A DNA stretch of 64,000 nt from an uncultured Desulfosarcina sp. (GCF_963668215.1 NZ_OY764190.1:868001-932000), one strand, 5' to 3'. Numbered from the stretch's first letter, positions 51,866-62,149 are shown. Translations and numbers: made by a program. Notes: generated from the letters alone by a model not told the origin.

Positions 51866-53119
51866 ATGCGAGAAGAGGATCTGAATTTCCACTGGAAAAC
51901 CGTTGTCAACACCATCCGGGACGGCGTCATGATCGTAGACAGAGGGGGGAAAATCGTTTCGGTCAACCGGGCGTTTGAAACCATCACCGGCTACAGCCGC
52001 GAGGAAGCCATCGGCCAGAGTTGCCAGCTGCTGCGCTGTGAAATCTGCAAAACGGCGCGCGACCCCAAGGACCGCGCCTGGTGCGACCTGTTCCGCACCG
52101 GCCGTATCAACGCCAACCGCTGCACATTGACGCGCAAAGACGGGCGACCGGTGCATGTCATCAAAAACGCTTCGCTTCTCCATGGAGCCACGCGCAAGGT
52201 TATCGGGGCCGTGGAAACCCTGACTGACGTGAGCGACCTGGTGCGCAAGGAAAACCAGTTGCAGGCCTTCCACCAGGAGCAGGATCGGGAAGACGGCTTC
52301 CAGGGCATCCTGGGAGCATCGGCTGCCATTACCCGGGTTTTTGAATTGGTGCGCAACGCCGCTCGGTCGGATGCGCCGGTCATCATATTGGGGGAAAGCG
52401 GAACCGGAAAGGAACTGGTGGCCCGCGCCATCCATGACGTCGGTCTTCGCCGGGAAGACGCATTTGTAAAGGTGAACTGCGCCGCCTTGAACGAATCGCT
52501 TCTGGAGAGCGAACTTTTCGGCCATGTCAAAGGGGCTTTCACCGGTGCCTTCCGGGATCGGGAAGGACGATTCGAGGCGGCCCACAACGGGGATATCTTC
52601 CTGGATGAAATCGGCGATCTGTCGCCTCACATTCAGGTAAAACTGTTGCGCGTGCTCGAGGAAAAAGTGGTCGAACGGGTGGGAGCCAACGCACCGATCC
52701 CCATCAACGTGCGGATTATCTCCGCGACCAACAGGAATCTGGATGCCCTGGTCGCTGAAGGTGCTTTTCGCAAAGACCTGTTCTATCGCATCAATGTCAT
52801 CCCGATCTGGGTTCCCCCGCTGAGGGAGCGGACCGAAGATATTCCCCTGTTAGCGGAGAACTTTCTCAAAACGATAGGCTTAAAAACCGGTAAAACGATC
52901 CCTACGGTGAGCCCCGAGGCCATGGCATTGCTAACGAATTACAATTGGCCCGGCAACATACGCGAATTGAAAAGCGCCTTCGAGTATGCCTGTGTGACTT
53001 GCCAGGAAGACCGCCTGGAATACTACCATTTTCCGCCCAATATCCTGGGGAGGGGCGCGATGGCTGCTCCGGGCAGAGAACCGGGGATGAGCCGGGAAGA
53101 ACCCAGCGCCGGCAGTTGA
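51866..53119 (+). CDS. Sigma-54-dependent activator (PAS-AAA+), frameshifted before its HTH domain
   Basis: A 417-codon frame. Residues about 10-125 form a PAS domain with an unusual cysteine set (Cys53, Cys58, Cys61, Cys73). Residues about 145-385 form the AAA+ domain with Walker A GESGTGKE (176-183), the sigma-54 contact loop GAFTGA (223-228) and DIFLDEIGD as Walker B. The frame ends in an unrelated tail at 53119, while the expected Fis-type helix-turn-helix is encoded one frame away up to 53235. Adding one C in the CCC run at about 53101-53103 would join them. So the gene is either a recent pseudogene or carries a sequencing error. It is divergent from the oxidoreductase gene it probably controls. 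Confidence 0.85.
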   Translation: MREEDLNFHWKTVVNTIRDGVMIVDRGGKIVSVNRAFETITGYSREEAIGQSCQLLRCEICKTARDPKDRAWCDLFRTGRINANRCTLTRKDGRPVHVIKNASLLHGATRKVIGAVETLTDVSDLVRKENQLQAFHQEQDREDGFQGILGASAAITRVFELVRNAARSDAPVIILGESGTGKELVARAIHDVGLRREDAFVKVNCAALNESLLESELFGHVKGAFTGAFRDREGRFEAAHNGDIFLDEIGDLSPHIQVKLLRVLEEKVVERVGANAPIPINVRIISATNRNLDALVAEGAFRKDLFYRINVIPIWVPPLRERTEDIPLLAENFLKTIGLKTGKTIPTVSPEAMALLTNYNWPGNIRELKSAFEYACVTCQEDRLEYYHFPPNILGRGAMAAPGREPGMSREEPSAGS

Positions 53120-53235
53120 TCACCGCCCTCCAGCAAACCGGCGGCAACCGGACGGCCGCCGCTAAAATTTTGGGAGTCACCCGCGTTACGGTCTGGAACC
53201 GGATGAAACGTTTCGGCATTCAACTGCCTTTGTGA
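53104..53235 (+). pseudogene. Displaced C-terminal Fis-type HTH of the sigma-54 activator
   Basis: In the other frame the sequence reads RRQLITALQQTGGNRTAAAK, then ILGVTRVTVWNRMKRFGIQL and a stop at 53235, the standard DNA-binding end of sigma-54 activators. It has no start or ribosome-binding site of its own. It belongs to the preceding gene, separated by a one-base deletion. Confidence 0.85.
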
Positions 53236-53366
53236 ACGTTCTGATCCAAGACTGTTTATAAATCACTTTTTGAAAAATTCCAGGGGTCACCCTAACGATT
53301 AAGCCGAAAGGCGTTGTTTACTAAAAAAGCAAGATAATCTCGAACGGATAAAAAGGAGAAGCTGTT

Positions 53367-53747
53367 ATGGCACAAGAGCTATTGGAAAAAGGTATCGAAA
53401 AACGCATCGCAGTTTTAGGGTCTGAACGTGTTCAATCTACGCTACATGAGGCGGACGATTTCAATAAACCCTTTCAAGAAGCGATGACCGAATGGTGTTG
53501 GGGGTTCGGCTGGAGTGACGATACGTTTGATCTGAAAACACGCTCCATGTTGAACTTGGTGATGATCGCGGCTCTAAATCGAATGGATGAATGGGAGTTA
53601 CATCTGCGTGGCTCACAACGTACCGGCGTTAGCAAAGAGGAAATTCGTTCGCTGATTCACATCGTCGGAATCTATTGTGGCGTACCTGCGGCAGTATCAT
53701 GTTTCCGTATCGCCAACAGAGTATTCAAAGAACTCGAAAGTGAATAA
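53367..53747 (+). CDS. Carboxymuconolactone decarboxylase (CMD/AhpD-like) family protein
   Basis: A 126-residue all-helical protein with AAGGAG upstream. It resembles gamma-carboxymuconolactone decarboxylase: KTRSMLNLVMIAALNRMDEWELHLRGSQ carries the Glu/His-type active region, and GVSKEEIRSLIHIVGIYCGVPA matches the helix following. Like the CMD subunit and unlike AhpD it lacks a CxxC. It probably forms a hexamer in the cytosol. It lies beside the redox-type sigma-54 locus, so an antioxidant or small-molecule decarboxylation role is possible but unproven. Confidence 0.88.
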   Translation: MAQELLEKGIEKRIAVLGSERVQSTLHEADDFNKPFQEAMTEWCWGFGWSDDTFDLKTRSMLNLVMIAALNRMDEWELHLRGSQRTGVSKEEIRSLIHIVGIYCGVPAAVSCFRIANRVFKELESE

Positions 53748-53750
53748 AAA

Positions 53751-53790
53751 AAAGCCTGTCACCGAATGATGGTAACAGGCTTTGTATTCG
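53751..53790 (+). terminator. Terminator of the CMD-family gene
   Basis: A stem of AAAGCCTGT with ACAGGCTTT, extended by ACC/GGT, followed by GTATT. It starts 4 bases after the stop codon. Confidence 0.75.
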
Positions 53791-53868
53791 TGGCGGGAGC
53801 GACGAGACTCGAACTCGCGACCTCCGGCGTGACAGGCCGGCGTTCTAACCAAACTGAACTACGCCCCC
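53791..53868 (-). tRNA. tRNA-Asp (GTC)
   Basis: A complete cloverleaf on the minus strand: 7-bp acceptor stem GGGGGCG/CGCTCCC, anticodon GTC in CCTGTCACG, T-loop GTTCGAGTC and an encoded CCA end. It follows tRNA-Val after a 23-base gap. Confidence 0.96.
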
Positions 53869-53891
53869 GAAAGTGATGTCAGCGTTTAGGC

Positions 53892-53967
53892 TGGTAGGCG
53901 GAACAGGGCTTGAACCTGTGACCCCCGGCTTGTAAGGCCGGTGCTCTCCCAACTGAGCTATCCGCCC
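53892..53967 (-). tRNA. tRNA-Val (TAC)
   Basis: A 76-nt cloverleaf on the minus strand with D-arm TAGCTCAGTTGGGAGAGCA, anticodon TAC in CCTTACAAG, T-loop GTTCAAGCC and encoded CCA. It is transcribed together with tRNA-Asp. Confidence 0.96.
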
Positions 53968-54015
53968 GAATTTATAAAGAGCTTTCCTTTGCGGACCCGC
54001 AAAAGAAGAAGCGCA

Positions 54016-54044
54016 TAACTACCAATTCACCCTGACAAAGTCAA
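54016..54044 (-). promoter_or_regulatory. Promoter of the tRNA-Val/tRNA-Asp pair
   Basis: On the minus strand TTGACT (54039-54044) and TAGTTA (54016-54021) are 17 bases apart, about 50 bases before tRNA-Val. Confidence 0.52.
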
Positions 54045-54070
54045 GCCAAAAATCAGGGCGTAAGCACTTT

Positions 54071-56509
54071 TCAATTGATGGAAATACTGGTCTGTTCGCC
54101 CTCGTTTTTACCCACCCCGATAGGCACGTCATCGTTGGCAAACAGGCGCTCATCCTGGCCAACCACCAGAGCGTGGCCGAGGACTTCGTCCATGTGCTCC
54201 ACGGGAACAATTTTCATCTGCCGGGTGACCACCCTGGGAATGTCCTTGAGGTCCTTCTCGTTTTCCTTGGGGATCACCACCTTACGAATCCCGCCCCGGT
54301 GGGCGGCCAGCAGCTTCTCCTTGAGTCCGCCAATGGGCAGCACCCGCCCACGCAGGGTGATTTCGCCGGTCATGGCCACATCGCGGCGAACCGGGCGACG
54401 CGTCAATGCCGAAACCAGGGATGTACACATGGTGATACCCGCCGAAGGGCCGTCTTTGGGGATGGCCCCTTCCGGAATGTGAATGTGAAGATCCAGTTCC
54501 TTGTAGAAATCGGTATTGATGCCCAGCCGTTCGGATCGGGAACGCACGAAACTTACCGCCGCCTGGGCGGATTCCTTCATCACATCCCCGAGTTTTCCGG
54601 TGATGTTGAGCTTGCCCTTGCCCGGCATGGTCAACGTTTCCACACACAAAAGTTCGCCGCCCACCTGGGTCCAGGCCAGTCCGGTCACCAGGCCGATCTG
54701 ATCCTTCTCCTCGATCTGGCTGACTTTGAACGGTGGCGGTCCAAGCAGCTTGGTAACGGTGTTGGACGAAATGATATGTTTTTTTTCATCTTTCTGATTA
54801 ACCACCTCGCGAGCCGTCTTGCGGCAGATGGAGGAGATTTCCCGTTCCAGGTTTCGCACGCCCGCCTCGCGGGTGTAGCGCTGAATGATCTCGTACAGCG
54901 CACCCTTGGAGAAAGAAATATTTTCCTCTTTCAGACCGTTGGCCGCGATCTGCTTGGGAACCAGAAACTCTTTGGCGATATTGTATTTTTCCAGCTCCGT
55001 GTAGCCGGGCAGCCGGATGATCTCCATGCGGTCCTGCAGTGGCAGCGGGATATCCGGCAGCGTGTTGGCCGTGGTGATGAACAGAATCTCGGAAAGATCG
55101 TAATCCAGATCCAGATAGTGGTCGTTGAAGCTGTAGTTCTGCTCCGGATCGAGCACTTCCAGAAGCGCCGACGACGGGTCGCCCCTGAAATCCATACTCA
55201 TCTTGTCCACTTCGTCCAGGCAGAAGACCGGGTTGTTGACCCCCACCTTTTTCAGGGACTGAATGACCTTGCCGGGCATGGCGCCGATGTAAGTGCGGCG
55301 GTGGCCCCGGATCTCGGCTTCGTCACGCACGCCCCCCAGCGAAAGGCGCACGAACTTGCGCCCCGTGGCCCGGGCCACGGATTTGGCCAGGGAGGTTTTG
55401 CCCACGCCGGGCGGCCCCACCAGGCAGAGAATCGGCCCGCGCAGTTTTTTTACAAGCGTCTGGACGGCCAGGTATTCGAGGATGCGCTCTTTGGGTTTTT
55501 CCAGGCCGTAATGGTCTTCATTGAGTATTTTCTCGGCCTCGATCAGATCGTGGCGGATCTGGCTGCGTTTGAACCACGGAAGACTGATCATCCAGTCGAT
55601 GTAATTTCTCACCACCGTGGCCTCGGCCGACATGGGAGTCATGAGCTTGAGCTTCTTCAGCTCCTGACGGGCCTTGGAGTTGGCCTCCTTGGACATGCGC
55701 TTGCGCTTGATCTTCTTTTCGAGATCCTTAAGCTCGTCGGCCATCTCGTCTTCAGCGCCCATCTCCTTCTTGATGGCCCGCATCTGCTCATTGAGATAGT
55801 AATTCTTCTGGGTCTTTTCCATCTGCTCTTTGACCCGGCCTTTGATGCGCTGATCCATCTGGTAGACTTCGATTTCCAGTTTGATCAGCTTGACCAGCAG
55901 TGCGAGGCGCTTACTCAGGTCGGTGGTTTCCAGCAGATTCTGTTTGTTTTCCAGTTTAAAGGAAAAGTGAGAAGCCACCGAATCGGCCAGTTTGGACGGA
56001 TCGGAAATGGCCGATACTTTGGCCAGCAGCTCTTTGGAAATGCTCTTGTTGATGGACGCGTACTCGCTAAAGTCGTCGATCACCGCCCGCATCAGGGCTT
56101 CTATCTCGACGGCATCGCCGGGTTCGTCGGCAAGGGCATTGAGTTCGACTTCGAAGAATTCCGGATTGGATACATAGCGCTGAATGCGGGCGCGCTGCTT
56201 GCCCTCGATCAACGCCTTGACCGTACCGTCAGGAAGGCGCAGCAACTGGAGAACGGTGCCGATAACGCCCACGTCGCAGATATCTTTTTCCGTGGGATTG
56301 TCCACACTGGCGTTGCGCTGGGTGGCCAGGAAAATGCGCTTGTCCTTGTTCATGGCGCTGGAAAGCGCACTGACGGATTTGTTTCTTCCGACGAAAAGCG
56401 GTGCCACCATGTGCGGGAAGACAACGATGTCTCGCAACGGAAGCAGGGGAAGCGTTTCGCCGGTCATCTCTATTTCCTGGTTCTTGAAAAATTTAGGAAT
56501 ATTTACCAT
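54071..56509 (-). CDS. lon: ATP-dependent protease Lon
   Basis: An 812-residue cytosolic AAA+ serine protease that degrades misfolded and regulatory proteins. It has an N-terminal substrate-binding domain ([20 protein letters not shown]), coiled-coil, AAA+ module with [13 protein letters not shown] and [10 protein letters not shown], and a C-terminal protease domain with the Ser-Lys dyad: serine in [11 protein letters not shown] and lysine in [13 protein letters not shown]. Length is normal. The ATG at 56509 has a poor Shine-Dalgarno sequence; an internal ATG at 56467 (MTGETLPL) with AGGAAATAG upstream may be the real start. It is downstream of clpX. Confidence 0.97.
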   Translation of the reverse strand: MVNIPKFFKNQEIEMTGETLPLLPLRDIVVFPHMVAPLFVGRNKSVSALSSAMNKDKRIFLATQRNASVDNPTEKDICDVGVIGTVLQLLRLPDGTVKALIEGKQRARIQRYVSNPEFFEVELNALADEPGDAVEIEALMRAVIDDFSEYASINKSISKELLAKVSAISDPSKLADSVASHFSFKLENKQNLLETTDLSKRLALLVKLIKLEIEVYQMDQRIKGRVKEQMEKTQKNYYLNEQMRAIKKEMGAEDEMADELKDLEKKIKRKRMSKEANSKARQELKKLKLMTPMSAEATVVRNYIDWMISLPWFKRSQIRHDLIEAEKILNEDHYGLEKPKERILEYLAVQTLVKKLRGPILCLVGPPGVGKTSLAKSVARATGRKFVRLSLGGVRDEAEIRGHRRTYIGAMPGKVIQSLKKVGVNNPVFCLDEVDKMSMDFRGDPSSALLEVLDPEQNYSFNDHYLDLDYDLSEILFITTANTLPDIPLPLQDRMEIIRLPGYTELEKYNIAKEFLVPKQIAANGLKEENISFSKGALYEIIQRYTREAGVRNLEREISSICRKTAREVVNQKDEKKHIISSNTVTKLLGPPPFKVSQIEEKDQIGLVTGLAWTQVGGELLCVETLTMPGKGKLNITGKLGDVMKESAQAAVSFVRSRSERLGINTDFYKELDLHIHIPEGAIPKDGPSAGITMCTSLVSALTRRPVRRDVAMTGEITLRGRVLPIGGLKEKLLAAHRGGIRKVVIPKENEKDLKDIPRVVTRQMKIVPVEHMDEVLGHALVVGQDERLFANDDVPIGVGKNEGEQTSISIN

Positions 56510-56529
56510 ATGTTTGTACTGACCTTTAA

Positions 56530-56681
56530 TGGTTTCGTAAAAAAATCGAATAGATTAAATTTTCGCCATTCTGGCGCATGCCGGGCACGAAGTGAAGCTT
56601 TAGCGCTATCCAGTTTTCTCAATGTATTCTGGATGCCGGATCAAACCCGGCATAACGAGTCAGGCACATTTTACGAAACTA
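56530..56681. mobile_element. MITE-like element (family 1), copy B
   Basis: Perfect 11-bp terminal inverted repeats, GTTTCGTAAAA (56532-56542) and TTTTACGAAAC (56669-56679), enclose about 125 bp alike to 45,888-46,041. There is no ORF. It fills most of the 206-base gap between clpX and lon, so clpX-lon read-through and the lon promoter must cross or lie in it. Confidence 0.82.
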
Positions 56682-56715
56682 TCTTACTTGCTCTTATATA
56701 AAATTTCCCGACCCA

Positions 56716-57960
56716 TCAGGCCTGTTTCTTGGACGGCTCGAAAAGCAGGATCGGCTCTTCTTTCTTGAGCACGACCTCTTCGCCGATCACACACTCTTTG
56801 ACATCATCCTTGGACGGAATGTCGTACATGATGTCCAGCATGCAGGATTCCAGAATGGCGCGCAGCCCCCGGGCGCCGGACTTCCGTTTCAGGGCCTCGT
56901 CAGCGATGGCGGCCAGCGCGCTGTCCGTCAGGCGCAGGTTGACGCCTTCGATTTCAAACAGCTTCTTATACTGCTTGATCAAAGCATTCTTGGGCTCGGT
57001 GAGAATCCGCACCAGGCTCTCGGCGCTGAGTTCGTCCAGAGTGGCGATCACCGGCAGCCGGCCGAGAAATTCGGGGATCAGTCCGAATTTGATCAGGTCT
57101 TCGGGCTGAACTTCGCGCAGGGTTTCGCCCAGGCTGCGTTCGGTCTCTTTTTTGACCTTGGCGCCGAATCCCATGAGCTTGCTGCCCATGCGCCGGTTGA
57201 TGATCTGCTCCAGACCGTTGAAGGTTCCGCCGCAGATGAACAGGATATTGGAGGTGTCCACCTTGACGAAATCCTGCTGGGGGTGCTTGCGGCCGCCCTT
57301 TGGCGGAACGCTGGCCGTAGTACCCTCGATGATCTTGAGCAGGGCCTGCTGCACGCCTTCACCGGACACGTCGCGGGTAATGGAGGGGTTGTCCGACTTG
57401 CTGGCGATTTTGTCGATCTCGTCGATGTAAACGATGCCCCGTTTGGCCTTTTCCACATCGTAGTCGGCGTTCTGCAGCAGGGAGAGAATGATATTTTCAA
57501 CATCCTCGCCCACATAGCCGGCCTCGGTCAGGCTGGTGGCGTCGGCGATGGTAAAGGGCACGTTCAGGAAACGGGCCAGGGTTTGGGCCAGCAAAGTTTT
57601 GCCGCAGCCGGTGGGACCGATCAGCAGAATATTGCTTTTCTGGATCTCCACGTCCCCGGAATTGAGGCTCGAGTCCAGCCGTTTGTAGTGGTTGTACACC
57701 GCCACCGCCAGGATCTTCTTGGCCGGATCCTGCTCGATCACGTAGTCGTCCAGACGATCCTTGATTTCGTGGGGGATCATCAGGTTTTCGAACTCGCCGG
57801 CCTCTTTTTCGTTCTCTTCCTCGATAATCTCGCTGCACAGCTGGATGCATTCATCGCAGATGTAGACTGCCGGCCCGGCGATCAGCTTTTTGACCTCTTT
57901 CTGGTTCTTTCCGCAGAAGGAACAGAACAGATTGTCATTGGAATCGTCTTTTTTGGCCAT
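56716..57960 (-). CDS. clpX: ATP-dependent Clp protease ATP-binding subunit ClpX
   Basis: A 414-residue unfoldase that feeds tagged proteins to ClpP. The start at 57960 (MAKKDDSND) has GGAGG upstream. The N-terminal zinc-binding domain has four cysteines (FCSFCGKNQ and [10 protein letters not shown]). The AAA+ core has [23 protein letters not shown] as pore loop and [10 protein letters not shown] as Walker B. It starts one base after the clpP stop codon, so the two are co-translated. Confidence 0.97.
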   Translation of the reverse strand: MAKKDDSNDNLFCSFCGKNQKEVKKLIAGPAVYICDECIQLCSEIIEEENEKEAGEFENLMIPHEIKDRLDDYVIEQDPAKKILAVAVYNHYKRLDSSLNSGDVEIQKSNILLIGPTGCGKTLLAQTLARFLNVPFTIADATSLTEAGYVGEDVENIILSLLQNADYDVEKAKRGIVYIDEIDKIASKSDNPSITRDVSGEGVQQALLKIIEGTTASVPPKGGRKHPQQDFVKVDTSNILFICGGTFNGLEQIINRRMGSKLMGFGAKVKKETERSLGETLREVQPEDLIKFGLIPEFLGRLPVIATLDELSAESLVRILTEPKNALIKQYKKLFEIEGVNLRLTDSALAAIADEALKRKSGARGLRAILESCMLDIMYDIPSKDDVKECVIGEEVVLKKEEPILLFEPSKKQA

Positions 57961-57961
57961 G

Positions 57962-58576
57962 TTATTCCTCCGATTCGGATATCTTGTCCAGGTCATCCCG
58001 ATCGGTGATGACATGGTCGACGATACCGTACGATTTGGCTTCCGCACCGGACATGAAGTTGTCCCGGTCGGTATCCTTCTGGACGTCCTCCATACTCTTG
58101 CCGGTATGACGCACCAGGATGTCGTTCAGGGCGTCTTTCATGCGCAGGATCTCCTTGGCCTGAATGGCGATGTCCGATGCCTGGCCCTGGAACCCGCCCA
58201 TGGGCTGATGAATCATAATCCGCGAATGGGGCAGTGCATAGCGTTTCTTGGCCGCGCCGGCGGCCAGCAGAAGCGCCCCCATACTGGCGGCCTGGCCGAT
58301 GCACACGGTGGTCACATCGGGCTTGATGTACTGCATGGTGTCGTAAACCGCCAACCCGGAGGTAACGACGCCGCCCGGCGAGTTGATATACAGATTGATG
58401 TCCTTGTCCGGATCTTCGGATTCGAGGAACAGCATCTGGGCGATCAGCAGGTTGGCGACATCGTCGTTGATGGCGGTCCCCAGAAAGATGATGCGGTCTT
58501 TCAAAAGCCGGGAATAAATATCGTAGGCCCGCTCGCCTCTGCTGGTTTGATCGATGACCATCGGAATTAATGCCAC
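57962..58576 (-). CDS. clpP: ATP-dependent Clp protease proteolytic subunit ClpP
   Basis: A 204-residue serine peptidase forming the two-ring ClpP barrel. The catalytic triad is seen: Ser in [11 protein letters not shown], His in [12 protein letters not shown] and Asp in [10 protein letters not shown]. The N-terminus ([20 protein letters not shown]) is standard. It lies 141 bases downstream of tig and immediately before clpX. Confidence 0.97.
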   Translation of the reverse strand: MALIPMVIDQTSRGERAYDIYSRLLKDRIIFLGTAINDDVANLLIAQMLFLESEDPDKDINLYINSPGGVVTSGLAVYDTMQYIKPDVTTVCIGQAASMGALLLAAGAAKKRYALPHSRIMIHQPMGGFQGQASDIAIQAKEILRMKDALNDILVRHTGKSMEDVQKDTDRDNFMSGAEAKSYGIVDHVITDRDDLDKISESEE

Positions 58577-58717
58577 GCTTTGGTCTCCTTTACACCGAAT
58601 TCAATCCCGCCGCCTGATGTTCCGGCACTGCCGGGACTGAATCCAATGGCATGAAAAAGTGAATTTGCGTTCCGGCCATAACCTTGAGATGACCGCCAAC
58701 CGTTTCGGACGAAATCC

Positions 58718-60040
58718 CTATTCCGCGGCTTCCGAAGCTTGTTTTTCCGGCTCCACGGTTTCGATCTCGTTCCTTTCCATTATAAGCTTAATCGCCTGTT
58801 TTTCAAGTAAGGCGTGTTTAAAAAGCTCCAGCTTGTCGCCGCTGTTTCCGTAGATTCCCTTGATCACATCCACCGGCTGGTTGTAGGCGGCGGCCATCTC
58901 TTCGTAGCCTTTTTCAAGATCCTCATCGGCCAGGTCCATCTTTTCCTGATCGATGATCTTTCCCAGAATCAGTTGGCGCCGCACCTGCTTTTCCGCCGTA
59001 TCGCGATATTTTTCGGCCAGGCTTTCTCTGGAAATACCGGCTTCTTCAAAAGTCTTGTTGTGGTACGAAAAGGATCTTTCGGCATCGGAAAGAATGCTGT
59101 TGAGTTCGTATTCCACCATCACATCGGGAACTTCGAATTCGACCTTTTCCAGAATCTGGCTGAAAATCTGCTCGTTGATCTCCTGCTCCTTGCGCTTTTC
59201 GTACCCCTGGGTCAGGTTCTCCCGGATCTTTTCCTTGACCTCGTCAAGGGTGGTGAAGGGCCCCAGCTGCTTGGCCATTTCGTCATCGATCTCCGGCAGC
59301 ACCTCTTTGCGGATTTCGTTGAGTTTCACTTTGAAGTCCACCGTGTGACCGGCCAGCTTCTTGTTGAAATAGTCCTCGGGGAAAACCACGGTGATTTCTT
59401 TTTCGTCACCGGGATTCATGCCCACAACGCCCTTGTCCATGTCTTCGGAGATGTGGCCATCGCCGATTTTGAAGACAAAATTTTCGGTTTTTTTAGTCTC
59501 TTCGAAGGGTTTGCCTTCCTTGAAGCCTTCATAGTCCACCTGCACGAAGTCGCCTTCCTGAGCGGACCGCGCTTCGCCGATGGGCTCACGCTTGGCCAGG
59601 TTCTTCTGCATCATCTTGAGCTGGAGATCCACCTCTTCTTCGCTGGCTGCATAGTTGGTTCTCTTCAGAGTCAGCCCCGTAAAATCGATATCGGCGATTT
59701 CCGGATGAACTTCAACCTCGGCGTCAAATTGATAAGGACCTTTGGGGTCGAGTTCCGGCGGGTCCACCGTCGGCGATCCCACCACCTTCAATTCGGTTTC
59801 CTTGAGCGCGTCCACATAGGCCGCCTGGATCAACTCACCGGTTACATCGGCATGGACATCCTTTTTATATAGCCGTTCGAGAACGCTGCGGGGTGTTTTT
59901 CCCGGCCGGAAGCCTTTGACCTTGGCCGTTTTCTTCAGGGTTTTGTATGCATCGTCCAGCTTGCGGGTCACGTCCGCTTCGGGAATTTCGATGTGCATCA
60001 CTTTTTTTACGGAGCTTCGATCTTCAACGGTAACCTTCAT
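58718..60040 (-). CDS. tig: Trigger factor
   Basis: A 440-residue ribosome-associated chaperone. The N-terminal ribosome-binding domain carries the GFRPGKTPRSV signature; the middle PPIase domain starts at EGDFVQVDYEG; a long helical C-terminal substrate domain ends with an acidic tail. It binds nascent chains at the ribosome exit. It is first in the tig-clpP-clpX-lon order, as in many proteobacteria. Confidence 0.96.
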   Translation of the reverse strand: MKVTVEDRSSVKKVMHIEIPEADVTRKLDDAYKTLKKTAKVKGFRPGKTPRSVLERLYKKDVHADVTGELIQAAYVDALKETELKVVGSPTVDPPELDPKGPYQFDAEVEVHPEIADIDFTGLTLKRTNYAASEEEVDLQLKMMQKNLAKREPIGEARSAQEGDFVQVDYEGFKEGKPFEETKKTENFVFKIGDGHISEDMDKGVVGMNPGDEKEITVVFPEDYFNKKLAGHTVDFKVKLNEIRKEVLPEIDDEMAKQLGPFTTLDEVKEKIRENLTQGYEKRKEQEINEQIFSQILEKVEFEVPDVMVEYELNSILSDAERSFSYHNKTFEEAGISRESLAEKYRDTAEKQVRRQLILGKIIDQEKMDLADEDLEKGYEEMAAAYNQPVDVIKGIYGNSGDKLELFKHALLEKQAIKLIMERNEIETVEPEKQASEAAE

Positions 60041-60179
60041 ACTCTTCCTTTCTGGGGCCTGAACGAAAGCTTTTTGCAGCAGTATCTTGGTTCAGGCAGA
60101 AAATTAAGCGCCCCGACGCGGCGGGCATCAGGGCTACATACAAACCGTTTCCGGCAGAATCGCGACGCCGGGATTAAAA

Positions 60180-60266
60180 TGGTGCGAGAGGGGAGACTTG
60201 AACTCCCACTCTGTCGCCAGAGCTGGATCCTAAGTCCAGTGCGTCTACCAATTCCGCCACTCTCGC
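60180..60266 (-). tRNA. tRNA-Leu (TAG)
   Basis: An 87-nt cloverleaf on the minus strand with the long variable arm of leucine tRNAs, acceptor stem GCGAGAG/CTCTCGC, anticodon TAG in ACTTAGGAT, T-loop GTTCAAGTC and encoded CCA. It lies upstream of tig on the same strand. Confidence 0.96.
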
Positions 60267-60307
60267 ATGATTTACCCACAATTATTATGTCGAGTGCATT
60301 CCGTAAC

Positions 60308-60335
60308 TTGACAATATCTGCAAATAAACTAAACT
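60308..60335 (+). promoter_or_regulatory. Candidate promoter of the amidase gene
   Basis: TTGACA (60308-60313) and TAAACT (60330-60335) with a 16-base spacer, about 34 bases before the amidase ATG. Confidence 0.4.
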
Positions 60336-60368
60336 TCGCAGGAAAATCAACCAGAAAAAATAATATTG

Positions 60369-61133
60369 ATGGACCTTTGTGTCAAGGATTCCGACTTGTC
60401 CAACGTTGCCACTAAATCCTGCCCAGCCTGCGTAAATTTCCTGTTGGCGCTCCTTGTGGGGTTTCTTCTTTCCATCGCGGCGGGTTACGGTCAGGCCGAG
60501 ACCGCTTTTGCGGCCACTGTCGTTCTGGATCCCGGCCACGGCGGCAACAACGAAGGGGCGGGCAGCGGCAGCGCCTTTTCGGAAAAGCGGTTTACCCTGG
60601 CATTGGCCCAAGCCGTGGCCGCTGCCTTATCCTCAAAACACCGGGTGGAACTGACCCGTAGTGCCGACATCGAACTGGCTCCGGCGGACCGGGCTGCTGT
60701 AGCCAACCACCTGAAGGCGGATCTGATGGTCAGCCTGCACGCGGCCGTGGCCCCGTATTGCAGCGATCGGACCGCTGCCGTCTATATCCACAATGACGAA
60801 CGGCTGGTTATGGGTTCGGGTAAAACCGAGTCATCAAAAAGCGACCCTCCGGCATGGGAAACGCTCCAGATCCGGCACCAGCAAAACAGTCAAACGGTCG
60901 CCGAAGAAATCCGGATAGCATTGGAAGCCAGCGGGGCGTTCGACCATGTGGCGGTGTACACGGCGCCACTGATCGCCCTGATGGGCGCCGATCTGCCGGC
61001 GGTGCTGCTGGAAGTGGGCTGCATCCATCCGACCGTGGCGCTCACCAAGGATCAATACGAACAACAGTTGAACGCTTACGCCGGACCGATTGCCGCGGCC
61101 ATCGAAACGGCCCTGGATACACTGGCGCCATGA
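60369..61133 (+). CDS. N-acetylmuramoyl-L-alanine amidase (Amidase_3), periplasmic
   Basis: A 254-residue zinc amidase that cuts the amide bond between MurNAc and L-Ala in peptidoglycan. A signal/anchor helix ([20 protein letters not shown]) follows a cysteine-containing N-terminus. Zinc ligands and catalytic residues are in [14 protein letters not shown], the glutamate of [11 protein letters not shown], the histidine of [11 protein letters not shown] and the glutamate of [10 protein letters not shown]. The domain has no visible cell-wall-binding repeats. The ATG at 60369 lacks a good Shine-Dalgarno sequence, so the start is uncertain. Confidence 0.9.
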   Translation: MDLCVKDSDLSNVATKSCPACVNFLLALLVGFLLSIAAGYGQAETAFAATVVLDPGHGGNNEGAGSGSAFSEKRFTLALAQAVAAALSSKHRVELTRSADIELAPADRAAVANHLKADLMVSLHAAVAPYCSDRTAAVYIHNDERLVMGSGKTESSKSDPPAWETLQIRHQQNSQTVAEEIRIALEASGAFDHVAVYTAPLIALMGADLPAVLLEVGCIHPTVALTKDQYEQQLNAYAGPIAAAIETALDTLAP

Positions 61134-61196
61134 CCTTCAGCGGCACTCAGCGCTTGCACGTCTAAATAAACAGTGGTAAGAGGGCACCAAAAATAT

Positions 61197-61273
<77 letters not shown>

Positions 61274-61695
61274 ATAAAAACAATAAGATAGGCCGACTAA
61301 CTGTGGGTTACATGGAATCATGTCAACCTCACAACGAAACGTGACAATATTTCACAACGAATTTTGTCAACGTTAAAATCCCTATTTAGTTCAATGGGTT
61401 GACTTTTTAAAAGTCGGCCCATTTTTATTAGCATAAATTCATAACGCGGAATAAAATAATCATTTCAGGCATTTTATTAATTCTCACAAGGTCGAAAAAT
61501 GCCATTTTTTTGTGGTAGCCGAGCATCGAAAAAGCATTAAAATCAAAATATCTTAATGTTATTATTGTGTTTTTATAATTCTCATTCCTGAGTAGGGTTG
61601 CTATACTTCTAACTGCGATTCAAAAAAAAAGACGGTTCGACCAGCTGCAAAATCGGGTCAAAGGGTGTAAGGTCCTCTGATTGCCGCCAAAGGGC
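61274..61695. other. AT-rich intergenic stretch with hairpin and short direct repeats
   Basis: About 420 bases without a supported gene. TCACAACGAA occurs twice (61329-61338 and 61352-61361) near TGTCAA motifs, which look like ends of a lost insertion sequence. A hairpin at about 61394-61428 (TGGGTTGACTTT with AAGTCGGCCCA, G-U pairs) is followed by TTTTTA and could terminate plus-strand transcription. Confidence 0.5.
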
Positions 61696-62043
61696 CTATT
61701 TGAATAGGGACATCTGCGGTCCAGTGACCACCTTGTTCGGCTCATTTCTGTAGGACAACTCGGGAGGGGTGCAATCTTTACTGGAGCACAACCGACCTTG
61801 GGCCAGATATACCCCGGCAACGAGACCGACATGAAACCCATGCCGGAAAGACCGCTGCATATTTTTGGTGGCCTGGTTCAGAACCCGATCCGCCTTTTCG
61901 GATTTATCCAGTATCTCTTCAAAGGCAATTGCCTGTTCCAATGCATCTTCGACAAAATTGATAAACCGAATACCACATCTATCACAATAGGCTTTGAGTT
62001 CAGCATGAAGGTCAGGGTCTATTTGGATATGCGCTTTATCCAC
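61696..62043 (-). CDS. Small hypothetical protein with ribbon-helix-helix-like N-terminus
   Basis: A 115-residue protein. Residues 1-40 (MDKAHIQIDPDLHAELKAYC then RFINFVEDALEQAI) have the strand-helix-helix pattern of ribbon-helix-helix DNA-binding or antitoxin proteins. The middle is charged; a short hydrophobic stretch (FHVGLVAGVYLAQG) lies near residue 75, followed by a cysteine pair (LCSSKDCTPP). Lower GC than the chromosome to the left suggests transfer. It may be an island regulator. No partner toxin was seen. Confidence 0.55.
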   Translation of the reverse strand: MDKAHIQIDPDLHAELKAYCDRCGIRFINFVEDALEQAIAFEEILDKSEKADRVLNQATKNMQRSFRHGFHVGLVAGVYLAQGRLCSSKDCTPPELSYRNEPNKVVTGPQMSLFK

Positions 62044-62149
62044 GGATGGCTCCGATATTCAATTTTACATTAATTTTAAACTGCCATTGGCCTAAGCATG
62101 CCAAACACATGCCGCGTATCAAAGCAGCTCTAATTGTATTTGTTTATTA

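Noticed and set aside
53080..53125. Programmed frameshift in the sigma-54 activator
   Set aside because: No slippery heptamer in the right phase was found; a simple one-base deletion explains the data better.
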